The position numbers and the translations under genes are program-made. The notes beneath the pieces are model-generated. The model did not search any database, was not told the DNA's origin, and worked only from the letters and a program-made list of their open reading frames with translations. From assembly GCF_002778285.1 (NCBI RefSeq), contig NZ_NESM01000002.1:124001-188000 (forward strand): a stretch of DNA of 64,000 nucleotides. Direction: 5' to 3'. The first letter of the stretch is position 1; the number at the start of each line of letters is the position of its first letter. Below, piece after piece: positions 1 to 11,412 of the stretch. This DNA is from Limnohabitans sp. 15K (GTDB lineage Bacteria > Pseudomonadota > Gammaproteobacteria > Burkholderiales > Burkholderiaceae_C).

Positions 1-35
1 TGACTCGTGTCTCGTGTATCGGACTTGGGAGGGAA

Positions 36-1073
36 TTACTGGAACTGGCTCAGGAAGCGCACATCGCCGTCAAAGAACAGGCGCAGGTCGTTCACACCGT
101 AGCGCAGCATGGTGAAACGGTCCATGCCCATGCCGAAGGCAAAACCGATGAAGCGTTCGGGGTCCAAGCCCATGTTGCGCACCACATTGGGGTGCACTTG
201 GCCGGAGCCGCCCACTTCCAGCCAACTACCCGCCAGAGGGCCTTCTTGGAACTGGATGTCGATCTCGGCGCTGGGTTCAGTGAAGGGAAAAAAGCTGGGA
301 CGGAAGCGCAGCACCAGATCGTCGCTTTCGAAGAAGGTGCGGCAAAAATCGGTGACCACGACTTTCAGGTCTTTGAAGCTCACGTTCTCGCCAATCCACA
401 GGCCTTCGCACTGGTGGAACATGGGCGAGTGGGTGGCATCGCTGTCCACGCGGTAGGTGCGGCCCGGCGCGATGACGCGGATTTCGGGCATGGCCTGACC
501 GGCATCAATTTGGTTGCGGTAGCGCTTGACGTGCTGCACCGCATGGCGGATCTGCATGGGGCTCGTGTGCGTGCGCAGCAGATGACCGCCTTCGACGTAG
601 AAGGTGTCGTGCATGGAGCGGGCCGGATGGTCTTCGGGCGTGTTGAGCGCGGTGAAGTTGAACCAATCGGTCTCAATCTCAGGGCCCTGGGCCACTTCAA
701 AGCCCATGGAGCCAAAAATGTTTTCGACCCGCTCAAGTGTGAGCGAGACCGGGTGCAAACCACCCACATTAGTGCTGCGCCCTGGCAGCGTCACATCCAG
801 TGCTTCGGCCTTGAGCTGCGCTTGCAACTCGGCATCGGCCAGCGCCTGGCGGCGGTCGTTCAGTGCAGCCTCGATCGCCTGCTTGGCGAGGTTGATGGCC
901 GCACCGCGGGTTTTTTTGTCTTCCACGCTCAGAGCGGCCATGCCCTTCATCAGCTCGGTGATGCGACCGGCTTTGCCCAAAAACTGGGCCTTGGCGTTTT
1001 CGAGGTCAGCAGGTGTCAGTGCTTGCACAAAACTCTGGCGTGCGGATTCGACCAGGGTGTCCAGCTCGTTCAT
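36..1073 (-). CDS. pheS: Phenylalanyl-tRNA synthetase alpha subunit
   Basis: Catalytic subunit of the cytoplasmic (alpha-beta)2 enzyme that charges tRNA-Phe. The 345-residue product begins MNELDTLV and has an N-terminal coiled-coil arm (about residues 1-90). The class II synthetase core follows, with motif 2 in [19 protein letters not shown] and motif 3 in [14 protein letters not shown] near the C-terminus. The ATG at 1073 is chosen because upstream in-frame codons run through a terminator hairpin. It is the last complete gene of thrS-infC-rpmI-rplT-pheS; pheT, its usual partner, would start just left of position 1, outside the window. A strong hairpin separates it from rplT, so part of its transcription may be set by termination or readthrough. 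Identification is very firm. Confidence 0.97.
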   Translation of the reverse strand: MNELDTLVESARQSFVQALTPADLENAKAQFLGKAGRITELMKGMAALSVEDKKTRGAAINLAKQAIEAALNDRRQALADAELQAQLKAEALDVTLPGRSTNVGGLHPVSLTLERVENIFGSMGFEVAQGPEIETDWFNFTALNTPEDHPARSMHDTFYVEGGHLLRTHTSPMQIRHAVQHVKRYRNQIDAGQAMPEIRVIAPGRTYRVDSDATHSPMFHQCEGLWIGENVSFKDLKVVVTDFCRTFFESDDLVLRFRPSFFPFTEPSAEIDIQFQEGPLAGSWLEVGGSGQVHPNVVRNMGLDPERFIGFAFGMGMDRFTMLRYGVNDLRLFFDGDVRFLSQFQ

Positions 1074-1105
1074 GGTGTGGAAGATCGTTGATCTGTGTAA
1101 ATGGA

Positions 1106-1146
1106 ATAAAAAAGGGATTGAAGCTTTTGTGAGCCTCAATCCCTTT
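1106..1146 (-). terminator. Intrinsic terminator between rplT and pheS
   Basis: Read on the minus strand, an 11-bp stem (GGGATTGAGGC pairing with GCTTCAATCCC, one G-T pair) with an 8-nt loop is followed by TTTTTTATT. It lies after the rplT stop and about 35 bases before the pheS start, so it would end or attenuate transcription before pheS. Confidence 0.8.
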
Positions 1147-1192
1147 GATCGAGTGCGCGGCATGAACCCGAAGGCCCATGTCACTCATGAAA

Positions 1193-1555
1193 TCAAGCTG
1201 CAGCCAATTTGGCTTTGACTTGGTTCACGATGCCAGCAAAAGCGGCCTTGTCGTGCACGGCGATATCCGCCAGCATCTTACGGTCGATTTCGATGGCAGC
1301 CTTCTTCAGGCCGTTGGCGAACTGGCTGTAGGTCAGACCGCATTCACGCGCAGCGGCGTTGATACGGGCAATCCACAACTGACGGAACACACGCTTTTTG
1401 GTGCGGCGGTCACGGTAGGCGTATTGGCCAGCCTTCATCACCGCCTGTTTGGCGATACGGAAGACATTGCCGCGGCGACCGCGGAAACCTTTTGCAAGGG
1501 CCAAAACTTTCTTGTGACGGGCGCGTGCCGTTACACCACGTTTAACGCGAGGCAT
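1193..1555 (-). CDS. rplT: 50S ribosomal protein L20
   Basis: L20 is needed for early assembly of the large ribosomal subunit and binds 23S rRNA. The 120-residue product starts [16 protein letters not shown] and contains the family's basic N-terminal helix ([18 protein letters not shown]) and the globular C-terminal part with [11 protein letters not shown]. Length is normal. It sits 25 bases after rpmI in the usual infC-rpmI-rplT order. In Escherichia coli L20 represses rpmI-rplT translation by binding the leader; the hairpin-rich infC-rpmI spacer here (1785-1920) could serve the same purpose, but that is inference. Confidence 0.98.
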   Translation of the reverse strand: MPRVKRGVTARARHKKVLALAKGFRGRRGNVFRIAKQAVMKAGQYAYRDRRTKKRVFRQLWIARINAAARECGLTYSQFANGLKKAAIEIDRKMLADIAVHDKAAFAGIVNQVKAKLAAA

Positions 1556-1580
1556 ATTTATTCTCCTTGTTCGTCAGTAA

Positions 1581-1784
1581 TTACAGGCCAGCCATGGGCA
1601 GCATTTGCGCGATGTGACCCATATTGGTCTCATGCACAGACACAGCACCGCGAAGGTGGCGCTTGTTTTTGGTGGTCTTCTTGGTCAGGATGTGACGTTT
1701 GAAGGCTTGGCCGCGTTTAACGGTTCCACCTGGACGAACACGGAAGCGCTTTTTAGCACTGCTTTTGGTCTTCATCTTGGGCAT
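1581..1784 (-). CDS. rpmI: 50S ribosomal protein L35
   Basis: Small basic large-subunit ribosomal protein of 67 residues starting [15 protein letters not shown], with the family signature [10 protein letters not shown] and a Lys/Arg-rich body. A ribosome site (AAAGGAG) lies 7 bases before the ATG. It is downstream of infC across a 136-base spacer and upstream of rplT across 25 bases. The long spacer with three hairpins suggests translational control of this cistron, with rplT coupled to it. Confidence 0.98.
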   Translation of the reverse strand: MPKMKTKSSAKKRFRVRPGGTVKRGQAFKRHILTKKTTKNKRHLRGAVSVHETNMGHIAQMLPMAGL

Positions 1785-1920
1785 ATCAATGCTCCTTTAA
1801 TTGTGCTCGTGAGGCGTCTGCAAAAAGTTTGCAGCCTTGTTGGCCCCGAGCCACTTTTAACAAAAGTCACCCGAAAGTGACTTTCGACCCGACCAGCCCG
1901 AAAGCCGGTCAAATTCTTTT
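1785..1920 (-). promoter_or_regulatory. Structured infC-rpmI leader (candidate L20 operator)
   Basis: On the minus strand the spacer holds three successive hairpins. One at 1891-1910 has arms GACCGGC/GCTGGTC around TTTCGG-like bases. One at 1863-1884 has arms AAAGTCAC/GTGACTTT and is followed by T-rich sequence. One at 1818-1834 has arms CTGCAAA/TTTGCAG. The position matches the L20 autoregulatory site known in enterobacteria, but I cannot confirm the L20-binding fold by eye. Confidence 0.5.
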
Positions 1921-2517
1921 TTAAACCGACTCAGCAGGCGCCGAAGCGTCTGCAGGCTTGCCGCTGGTAGGCTTTTTACGGCCCGGCGCGATCATCATGA
2001 TCATCTGGCGACCTTCCAACTTGGGAAACTGCTCCACAATGATCGAATCGGCCAACTCGTCGCGAATCCGGTTCAGCAAGGCGATGCCCAACTCTTGGTG
2101 GGTAATCTCGCGGCCACGGAAACGCAAAGTGATCTTGCATTTGTCACCATCTGCCAAAAAGCGGCGGATGTTGCGCATCTTGATGTTGTAGTCACCATCG
2201 TCGGTACCGGGACGGAACTTGACTTCTTTGATGTCAATGACCGTTTGCTTGGCTTTGGCTTCTGCCGCACGCTTTTGCTCTTGGTACTTGAACTTGCCGT
2301 AATCCATCAAACGGCAAACGGGAGGTGTGGCTGTGGCGGCGATTTCAACCAAGTCCACATCCATCTCACCCGCTAAGCGCAAGGCTTCAGCCAAGGACAA
2401 AATGCCCATGGGTTCATTTTCAGGGCCGGAAACACGGACCTCTGGGGCCATGATTTCACGGTTCAAACGGTGTTTACGTTCTTCGCGGTGGCGACGATCA
2501 CGAAATTCGGTAGCGAT
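1921..2517 (-). CDS. infC: Translation initiation factor IF-3, AUC start codon
   Basis: IF-3 binds the 30S subunit, keeps subunits apart and checks the start codon. The N-terminal domain contains [14 protein letters not shown] and the C-terminal domain ends in [14 protein letters not shown]. The conserved family start ([16 protein letters not shown]) extends upstream of the first TTG at 2466. The frame there has no ATG or GTG before a TGA at 2523-2521, so translation must begin at a rare codon. ATC at 2517-2515 lies 7 bases after the ribosome site AAAGGA, giving 198 residues. Use of a non-standard start is known for infC in other bacteria and allows IF-3 to repress its own synthesis. thrS is 86 bases upstream. 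Confidence 0.95.
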   Translation of the reverse strand: MATEFRDRRHREERKHRLNREIMAPEVRVSGPENEPMGILSLAEALRLAGEMDVDLVEIAATATPPVCRLMDYGKFKYQEQKRAAEAKAKQTVIDIKEVKFRPGTDDGDYNIKMRNIRRFLADGDKCKITLRFRGREITHQELGIALLNRIRDELADSIIVEQFPKLEGRQMIMMIAPGRKKPTSGKPADASAPAESV

Positions 2518-2603
2518 GACTCAATCCTTTACGGAACAAAACTGCAACAAGCAGCCTATCCATCTTTGTGCCCACGGGCCAAAGCTTGTGGCGAAACTCA
2601 CCT

Positions 2604-4523
2604 TCAGGCTTTAGAAGCGATGTCGGCAGCAATGAGTTCAATGAACGCATCGATCGACATCACACCGAGGTCTTTGTTGCCTCGGGCGCGCACTGCGACG
2701 GTACCTGCTGCCTTCTCTTTGTCGCCAGCGACAAGGATGTAAGGCAGCTTTTGCAACGAATGCTCACGTATTTTATACGTGATTTTCTCGTTACGCAGAT
2801 CCAAATCAACCCTAAGGCCTTGATTTGACACTGATTTTTGCAGTTTTGCAGCGATTTCACGACAGTAATCTGCCTGGGCATCGGTGATGTTGAGCACCGA
2901 CACCTGCAAAGGCGCAAGCCAAGTGGGCAAGGCGCCAGCGTGCTGTTCAACCAAAATACCGATGAATCGCTCCATACTGCCCACAATCGCGCGGTGCAAG
3001 ATCACGGGGCGCTGGCGAGAACCGTCTTCGGCCGTGTACTCGGCGTCCAAGCGCTCGGACAGGTTGAAGTCGACTTGGATCGTGCCGCACTGCCACTCAC
3101 GACCAATCGCGTCCTTCAAGGTGTATTCGATCTTGGGGCCATAAAAAGCGCCGTCGCCTTCCGAAATCACAAACTCACATCCTGAGTGACGCAAGCTGTC
3201 CATCAAAGCTTTTTCAGCCTTGTCCCACAACTCATCCGATCCAATGCGGGCCGCCGGACGTGTGGAGACCTTGAACAAAATATTGGTGAACCCGAAGTCT
3301 GCGTAGACTTTTTTGAGCACCTGGGTGAAGGTGTCGCACTCGGGCAGAATTTGGTCTTCGGTACAAAAAATGTGGCCATCGTCTTGCGTGAAACCACGCA
3401 CACGCATGATGCCGTGCAAGCCGCCGGAAGGCTCGTTGCGGTGACATTGGCCGAATTCACCGTAACGCAAAGGCAAATCACGGTAACTCTTGATGCCTTG
3501 CTTAAAGATGAGGATGTGGCCCGGGCAGTTCATCGGCTTCAAGGCGTAATCGCGCTTTTCCGACTCGGTGGTGAACATGTTGTCGCGGTACTTGTCCCAG
3601 TGACCGGTTTTTTCCCAGAGGGATTTGTCCAGAATCTGCGGGCCCTTGACTTCTTGGTAGCCGCTGTCGCGGTAAACCTGGCGCATGTACTGCTCCACGG
3701 TTTGCCAGACGGTCCAGCCTTTGGGGTGCCAAAACACCAAACCTGGGGCGTGCTCGTCAATGTGGAACAAGTCGAGTTCGCGACCCAATTTGCGGTGGTC
3801 GCGCTTTTCGGCCTCTTCCAAGCGTGTCAAGTACAGCTGCAGGTCATCTTTGCTGGCCCAAGCTGTGCCGTACACGCGCTGCAACATTTCGTTTTTGCTG
3901 TCTCCGCGCCAGTAGGCACCCGCCACTTTCATCAGCTTGAAATGCTTGAGCTTGCCGGTGCTGGGGACGTGAGGTCCACGGCACAAGTCTTCGAATGCGC
4001 CTTCACGGTACAAGCTCACCTCTTGGTCGGCTGGGATACTGCCAATGATTTCGGCCTTGTAATGCTCCCCTATGGCCTTGAAATGGGCCACCGCTTCATC
4101 GCGCGGCAAAACACGGCGCACAACAGGCTCGTCCTTGTTGGCCAACTCGGTCATGCGTTTTTCGATCGCCACCAAGTCTTCAGGCGTGAAGGAGCGGCTG
4201 TACGAAAAGTCGTAATAGAAGCCGTTTTCAATGACGGGGCCGATGGTGACCTGCGCTTCGGGAAACAAGTCCTTCACGGCGTAAGCCAACAAGTGGGCTG
4301 TTGAGTGACGAATCAGCTCCAGGCCTTCGGGGTCTTTGGCGGTGACGATCGACAAATTGGCGTTGGCGGCCATGCTGAAACTGGTGTCCACCAGTTGGCC
4401 GTTGACTTTGCCTCCCAATGCCGCTTTGGCCAAGCCAGCGCCAATGGAGGCGGCCACGTCAGCCACGGTCACAGGACCGGGAAATTCGCGCAATGAACCG
4501 TCGGGAAGAGTGATCTGAACCAT
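2604..4523 (-). CDS. thrS: Threonyl-tRNA synthetase
   Basis: Charges tRNA-Thr in the cytoplasm. The 639-residue product has the N-terminal TGS domain ([15 protein letters not shown]) and the second additional, editing domain with [16 protein letters not shown]. The class II core has motif 2 near [19 protein letters not shown] and motif 3 near [14 protein letters not shown], followed by an anticodon-binding domain. Start ATG 4523 is fixed by the conserved [10 protein letters not shown]; an upstream TTG would put the start inside a terminator stem. No good ribosome site is visible, because the T-run of the hairpin ends about 10 bases before the ATG. It is the first gene of the thrS-infC-rpmI-rplT-pheS cluster. 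Confidence 0.97.
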   Translation of the reverse strand: MVQITLPDGSLREFPGPVTVADVAASIGAGLAKAALGGKVNGQLVDTSFSMAANANLSIVTAKDPEGLELIRHSTAHLLAYAVKDLFPEAQVTIGPVIENGFYYDFSYSRSFTPEDLVAIEKRMTELANKDEPVVRRVLPRDEAVAHFKAIGEHYKAEIIGSIPADQEVSLYREGAFEDLCRGPHVPSTGKLKHFKLMKVAGAYWRGDSKNEMLQRVYGTAWASKDDLQLYLTRLEEAEKRDHRKLGRELDLFHIDEHAPGLVFWHPKGWTVWQTVEQYMRQVYRDSGYQEVKGPQILDKSLWEKTGHWDKYRDNMFTTESEKRDYALKPMNCPGHILIFKQGIKSYRDLPLRYGEFGQCHRNEPSGGLHGIMRVRGFTQDDGHIFCTEDQILPECDTFTQVLKKVYADFGFTNILFKVSTRPAARIGSDELWDKAEKALMDSLRHSGCEFVISEGDGAFYGPKIEYTLKDAIGREWQCGTIQVDFNLSERLDAEYTAEDGSRQRPVILHRAIVGSMERFIGILVEQHAGALPTWLAPLQVSVLNITDAQADYCREIAAKLQKSVSNQGLRVDLDLRNEKITYKIREHSLQKLPYILVAGDKEKAAGTVAVRARGNKDLGVMSIDAFIELIAADIASKA

Positions 4524-4534
4524 GTGTCTACAAG

Positions 4535-4562
4535 TAAAAAAGCGCGGCAAAGGCCGCGCTTG
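4535..4562 (-). terminator. Hairpin terminator after aceA / in thrS leader
   Basis: On the minus strand, AAGCGCGGC and GCCGCGCTT form a 9-bp stem with a 4-base loop followed by TTTTTT. It is well placed to terminate aceA transcription. It also lies within 12 bases of the thrS start, so it may act as an attenuator for thrS. Confidence 0.8.
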
Positions 4563-4627
4563 GAAGGGATGTCTAAACGCTGAGGACAGATTTTACGCCG
4601 CCCTCGCCTTCAGCTCGCCAAAATGGA

Positions 4628-5959
4628 TCAGTGGAACTGCTCTTCTTCTGTCGAACCGGTGAGGGCCTTCACGCTGGAAGAACCGCCTTGGATCACAGTG
4701 GTCACGTCATCGAAGTAACCCGCGCCGACTTCTTGCTGGTGCGACACGAAGGTGTAACCCTTGTCGCGTGCTGCGAATTCAGGCTCTTGCACCATGTTGA
4801 CGTAGTGCTTCATGCCTTCGCCGTTGGCGTAGGCATTGGCGAACTGGAAGGTGTTGTACCAATTGATGTGGATACCGGCCAATGTGATGAACTGGTACTT
4901 GTAGCCCAATGCTGACAAGTCTTCTTGGAACGAAGCGATTTGGCTGTCGTTGAGGTTCTTCTTCCAGTTGAAAGAAGGTGAGCAGTTGTAAGACAAGAGC
5001 TTGCCTGGGCATGCAGCGTGCACAGCTTGTGCGAATTCGCGGGCAAAGCCGATGTCTGGCACGCCTGTTTCGCACCACACCAAGTCAGCATAAGGCGCGT
5101 AAGCCACGCCACGGCTGATGGCTTGCTCCAAACCGTTTTTGACGCGGTAAAAACCTTCTTGTGTGCGCTCGCCAGTCAAGAAAGGCTTGTCGTTGGCGTC
5201 GTGGTCAGACGTGATCAAGTTGGCCGCTTCGGCATCGGTGCGGGCCAACACGATGGTGGATGTACCCATGACGTCCGCCGCGAAACGTGCAGAGATCAAT
5301 TTCTCGCAAGCTTCTTGGGTGGGCACCAACACTTTGCCGCCCATGTGGCCACACTTCTTCACCGCAGCCAATTGGTCTTCGAAGTGAACGCCAGCAGCAC
5401 CAGCAGAGATCATGTTCTTCATCAATTCGAAAGCGTTCAACACGCCACCGAAACCGGCTTCAGCGTCAGCGACGATGGGCAAGAAGTAGTCGATGAATTC
5501 TTTGTCGCCGGGGTTGATGCCACGGCCCCACTGGATTTCGTCGGCGCGTTTGAATGTGTTGTTGATGCGGCGAACCATGGTGGGCACAGAGTCATACGCG
5601 TAGAGCGATTGGTCTGGGTACATGGTTTCGGACGAATTGCCGTCGGCCGCGACTTGCCAGCCCGAGAGGTAAACCGCTTCCAAACCAGCTTTGGCTTGTT
5701 GCATGGCCTGACCCGCACTGATGGCGCCGAAAGAATTGACGTAGCCTTTTTTGGCACCGCCGTTGACTTTGTCCCAGAGCTTTTCTGCGCCGCGCTTGGC
5801 CAGTGTGTGCTCGATGGGCATGCTGCCGCGCAAACGCACGACGTCAGCAGCAGAGTAACCACGCTTCACACCTTTCCAGCGTGGGTTGGTGGCCCAGTCC
5901 TTTTCGAGGGCTGCGATTTGTTGTTCACGGCTGAGTTGTTCGGTGAGGTTAGCGGGCAT
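4628..5959 (-). CDS. aceA: Isocitrate lyase
   Basis: Splits isocitrate into glyoxylate and succinate, the first step of the glyoxylate shunt needed for growth on acetate and fatty acids. The 443-residue product has the catalytic loop KKCGHMGGK with nucleophilic Cys203 and the Mg-binding TIM-barrel acid residues around DAEAGFGG. Length fits the short bacterial class. The ATG at 5959 has AGGAG eight bases upstream. It stands alone, ending in a terminator before thrS. Two tandem CTTATANAAG palindromes upstream (6033-6079) point to specific transcriptional control, presumably by acetate or acyl-CoA status. acs at the right end of the window supplies acetyl-CoA for the same pathway. Confidence 0.97.
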   Translation of the reverse strand: MPANLTEQLSREQQIAALEKDWATNPRWKGVKRGYSAADVVRLRGSMPIEHTLAKRGAEKLWDKVNGGAKKGYVNSFGAISAGQAMQQAKAGLEAVYLSGWQVAADGNSSETMYPDQSLYAYDSVPTMVRRINNTFKRADEIQWGRGINPGDKEFIDYFLPIVADAEAGFGGVLNAFELMKNMISAGAAGVHFEDQLAAVKKCGHMGGKVLVPTQEACEKLISARFAADVMGTSTIVLARTDAEAANLITSDHDANDKPFLTGERTQEGFYRVKNGLEQAISRGVAYAPYADLVWCETGVPDIGFAREFAQAVHAACPGKLLSYNCSPSFNWKKNLNDSQIASFQEDLSALGYKYQFITLAGIHINWYNTFQFANAYANGEGMKHYVNMVQEPEFAARDKGYTFVSHQQEVGAGYFDDVTTVIQGGSSSVKALTGSTEEEQFH

Positions 5960-6032
5960 GAGAAGACTCCTAAAGTCAATTTGAAATCGGGCGATTTGGG
6001 CAGCGAATTCTGCTTTGTCGGCGCCTCAATCT

Positions 6033-6052
6033 TAACTCTTATAGAAGAGTTA
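6033..6052. promoter_or_regulatory. aceA operator 1 (20-bp perfect palindrome)
   Basis: Arms TAACTCTT and AAGAGTTA around ATAG, all eight pairs matching. It is 73 bases upstream of the aceA start. The core CTTATAGAAG is shared with operator 2. The regulator is not identified. Confidence 0.65.
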
Positions 6053-6065
6053 TTTTCATTCTTAT

Positions 6066-6079
6066 GTCTTATACAAGAC
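6066..6079. promoter_or_regulatory. aceA operator 2
   Basis: Arms GTCTT and AAGAC around ATAC, with the same CTTATANAAG core as operator 1. The centre-to-centre distance is 30 bp, close to three helical turns, so two dimers could bind on one DNA face. Confidence 0.6.
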
Positions 6080-6092
6080 TTATTTTTTATCA

Positions 6093-6493
6093 TTTAAAAA
6101 CAATGACTTAGACAAAATATTTCACGATATGATTGTGCATTTCCCATATTGAGAAAAGTTTTAACGCTCGAATACAGGGTTTTTTTGCAATATGAAACGA
6201 CCAGAAGAATAATGAAATCACGGATCTTCAAAAAACACATCAGAACCCAGTTCAAAGAACGCAAATCAGTCATGCGGAAAAAATGACAAGGACTCATCAA
6301 AGCTGAAGACTTTGAAAAAAGAGATGTCCTAGCGCAAACAAATCGCACAAGACCTTAAAAAAATCAGGATCAACCCCTATAGAAAAAATGAAAAATTGAC
6401 TTGGAAAGCGCCTCTTTCTCCAGTAGCATTCAATCAGCTGGAAACAAACTGTTACTCAGCAACGAACTCACTTCCGACCCTAGGAACAACATC
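6093..6493. other. A+T-rich intergenic region
   Basis: About 400 bases between the aceA control region and the SWIB gene, clearly richer in A+T than the flanks. I see no convincing gene. An 84-codon minus-strand frame (6094-6348) has no ribosome site and a composition unlike a protein. The region must hold the SWIB gene promoter (TTGACT at 6396 is one candidate -35), but I cannot place it firmly. Confidence 0.5.
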
Positions 6494-6895
6494 ATGGCAA
6501 CTGCGAAAAAAACCCCGGCAAAAAAAGCTGCTCCCGCTACCAAAGCAGCTCCAGCGAAAAAAGCTGCTCCTGCTAAAAAAGTGGCTGCAAGCGCTCCTAA
6601 AGCTGCGGCAAAAGCCCCAGCCAAAAAAGCTGCTCCTGCAGTCAAACGCACACCCAATCCTGCTTTCATGAAAGCATTGACCCCCAGCGCTGCATTGGCT
6701 GCTGTGGTGGGCGCAACCCCACTGCCACGCACTGAAGTGGTCAGCAAAATGTGGGTCTACATCAAGAAGCACAACCTGCAAGACAGCGTGAACCGCCGTG
6801 CGATCAACGCAGACGACAAGCTCAAGGCTGTATTTGGCAAAGCACAAGTCACCATGTTCGAAATGGCTGGCTTGATTGGCAAGCACCTGAAATAA
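6494..6895 (+). CDS. SWIB-domain protein with histone H1-like tail
   Basis: 133-residue basic protein. Residues 1-53 are a Lys/Ala/Pro-rich tail built of KKAAPA-type repeats, as in bacterial histone H1-like proteins. Residues from about 55 on form a SWIB/MDM2-fold domain (LTPSAALAAVVGATPLPRTE, then KMWVYIKKHNLQD and NADDKLKAVFG). SWIB domains occur in chromatin remodellers and in chlamydial topoisomerase; the stand-alone proteobacterial versions are presumed nucleoid-associated, but their role is not established. Start ATG 6494 is preceded by AGGAA; upstream in-frame codons do not match the family. It is monocistronic and ends at a bidirectional terminator. The tail implies DNA binding; that is inference. 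Confidence 0.9.
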   Translation: MATAKKTPAKKAAPATKAAPAKKAAPAKKVAASAPKAAAKAPAKKAAPAVKRTPNPAFMKALTPSAALAAVVGATPLPRTEVVSKMWVYIKKHNLQDSVNRRAINADDKLKAVFGKAQVTMFEMAGLIGKHLK

Positions 6896-6912
6896 TTCAG
6901 ACAAGCCCCAAC

Positions 6913-6942
6913 AAAAAAAACCCGCCAAGGCGGGTTTTTTGT
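6913..6942. terminator. Bidirectional terminator
   Basis: Stem AAAACCCGCC/GGCGGGTTTT with a 2-base AA spacer and A- and T-runs on either side. It serves the SWIB gene on the plus strand and the thiamine-diphosphate enzyme gene on the minus strand, whose stop is 2 bases away. Confidence 0.9.
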
Positions 6943-6944
6943 TG

Positions 6945-8648
6945 TCAGGCCCCAGCCGCTTGTTTGGCCAAGGCCGCTTGAGTGATGGCACTCAAGGTGC
7001 CGCGTGTGGTGATCACCTCAGGATCAAGCATCACCTCCATCAGCGTGCCTTGAGGGCGCGCCAGAGCCTCCAGCAAGGCCACTTCAAAACCTTCGGTTTG
7101 AGTGATGCGCACACCCGCATAGCCGTAAGCCTGTGCCAAAGCGACAAAATCGGGGTTTTGCAGTTTTGATCCGGTTGAATGCTCAGGGTACTCGCGCTCT
7201 TGGTGCATGCGGATGGTGCCGTACATGCCGTTGTTGAGCAAGACAATGATGCTTTTACCGCCATGCTGAACCGCTGTGGCCAACTCTTGACCGTTCATCA
7301 AAAAGTCCCCGTCCCCAGCGATGGTGAATGCGAGCCGACCCGTCAACAAGTTGGCGGCAATGCCTGCGGGAACCCCATAACCCATGGCCCCCACGGTGGG
7401 CGCCAACTGGGTTTTGTGACCTTTGACCAAGCCATGGTGTTTGTAAAAACGGTGCATCCAGCTGGCAAAGTTACCCGCACCATTGGTCAGCACCGCATCG
7501 GCAGGCAGGTGCTTTTGCAGCGTCGCAACAATGGCGGGCATGTCGATGGCGCCAGGCAGCGTTTGCGGTTGCAAGTTGCCCAAATAATCCGCATGAGCGG
7601 CCTTCGTCCAATCGGTCCACGGCACTTCGGGCGGTGCAGTCAAGACTTCCAGGCTGCGAGCTGCCGCGTTCATGGTGGCATTAATGGCCAAATCGGCTTG
7701 GTAAACACGGTTGAGCTCTTCTGCACTGGCGTGGATGTGCACCAGCTTTTGTTGGGTTTTAGGCGCTTGCAACAAGGTGTAGCCACCCGTGGTCATCTCG
7801 CCCAAACGTGGGCCTATGGCGATGATCAAATCGGCGTCGCGCACGCGCTGGGCCAGCGCTGGACCAATGCCAATACCCACATCACCCGCGTACAAGGGAT
7901 GGTGGTTGTCAAACGTGTCTTGAAAGCGGAAAGCGTTGGTGACGGGCAACTGCCAGTTTTCGGCAAATCGCTCCAACGCTTGTGCCGATTGCACGGTCCA
8001 GCCACCGCCACCCGCGATCACCAAAGGCTTGCGAGAAGCCAACAGCATGTCGCGCAGGGTGCGGAGAGACCCTGGGTCACTCCAAGCTTGTATGGGCTCC
8101 AAGCGGGGCAAAGGCTCAGACTTGACGGGCTGTGTCAACATGTCTTCGGGCAAGACCAAAACCACAGGGCCGGGACGGCCGTTCATGGCTGTGGCAAAAG
8201 CGCGAGCCACGTACTCAGGCAAGCGCTCAGGGTCGTCTACGCGCTCGACCCGCTTGGCCATGCCTTTGGTCGAGGGTCCGAAGAAGTGGGTGTAATCCAT
8301 TTCCTGAAAAGCCTCACGGTCGCGCGTGTCGCTGGCCACGTCGCCCACAAACAAAATCATGGGTGTTGAGTCCTGGAACGCGGTGTGCACGCCAATGGAC
8401 GCGTTGGTGGCGCCAGGACCCCGGGTCACAAAACAAATACCTGGACGGCCTGTGAGTTTGCCTTGTGCCTCGGCCATGTAAGCAGCGCCACCCTCTTGTC
8501 GGCAGGTCACAAACTGGATGGCCTCGCGGTGCAAGTGAAAGCCATCCAGCACCGCCAGATAACTTTCACCGGGCACGCCAAAAGCATGGGTAACGCCTTG
8601 GGCCAAGAGGCATTCAACGAGCAGGTGGCCAGCAATTTTTGAAGTCAT
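6945..8648 (-). CDS. Thiamine-diphosphate-dependent enzyme, acetolactate synthase-like
   Basis: 567-residue protein of the ilvB/oxalyl-CoA decarboxylase/benzoylformate decarboxylase superfamily. The N-terminal pyrimidine-binding domain has AFGVPGESYLAVLDG and the activating Glu in CRQEGGAAYMAEA. A central FAD/DHAP-like domain follows, and the C-terminal diphosphate-binding domain has GDGDFLMNGQELATAV with the downstream Asn in LLNNGMYG. No small regulatory subunit (ilvH) is adjacent, and the motif GDGDFLMNGQE departs from the biosynthetic GDGSFQMN. A catabolic synthase or decarboxylase is therefore more likely than the branched-chain amino-acid enzyme, and the substrate cannot be told from sequence. 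It is a single gene, 72 bases downstream of clpB on the same strand. Confidence 0.85.
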   Translation of the reverse strand: MTSKIAGHLLVECLLAQGVTHAFGVPGESYLAVLDGFHLHREAIQFVTCRQEGGAAYMAEAQGKLTGRPGICFVTRGPGATNASIGVHTAFQDSTPMILFVGDVASDTRDREAFQEMDYTHFFGPSTKGMAKRVERVDDPERLPEYVARAFATAMNGRPGPVVLVLPEDMLTQPVKSEPLPRLEPIQAWSDPGSLRTLRDMLLASRKPLVIAGGGGWTVQSAQALERFAENWQLPVTNAFRFQDTFDNHHPLYAGDVGIGIGPALAQRVRDADLIIAIGPRLGEMTTGGYTLLQAPKTQQKLVHIHASAEELNRVYQADLAINATMNAAARSLEVLTAPPEVPWTDWTKAAHADYLGNLQPQTLPGAIDMPAIVATLQKHLPADAVLTNGAGNFASWMHRFYKHHGLVKGHKTQLAPTVGAMGYGVPAGIAANLLTGRLAFTIAGDGDFLMNGQELATAVQHGGKSIIVLLNNGMYGTIRMHQEREYPEHSTGSKLQNPDFVALAQAYGYAGVRITQTEGFEVALLEALARPQGTLMEVMLDPEVITTRGTLSAITQAALAKQAAGA

Positions 8649-8720
8649 GCCGCATTGTGCCCAACACCGCCGCGCCAGTCTGTCACGGCTGTGCTTGAAG
8701 GACGGTTGGCCAGAGGGCCA

Positions 8721-11327
<2,607 letters not shown>

Positions 11328-11348
11328 GAAAGTTCTCCAATGGGACCT

Positions 11349-11376
11349 AGCTTGGGGGTCATTGGCCATTTTCAAG
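11349..11376 (-). promoter_or_regulatory. Sigma-32-type heat-shock promoter of clpB
   Basis: On the minus strand CTTGAA (11376-11371) is separated by 13 bases from CCCCAAGCT (11357-11349), close to the heat-shock consensus CTTGAA-N13-17-CCCCATNT. The predicted start of transcription falls near 11341, just before the clpB ribosome site. Confidence 0.7.
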
Positions 11377-11412
11377 CGGCTGAGGCTGTGCTTTCTTGCC
11401 TAAAATCAAGGA

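Noticed and set aside
6094-6348. 84-codon minus-strand frame upstream of aceA
   Set aside because: No ribosome site, unusual residue mix, and it overlaps the regulatory region; an A+T-rich stretch easily yields such a frame.
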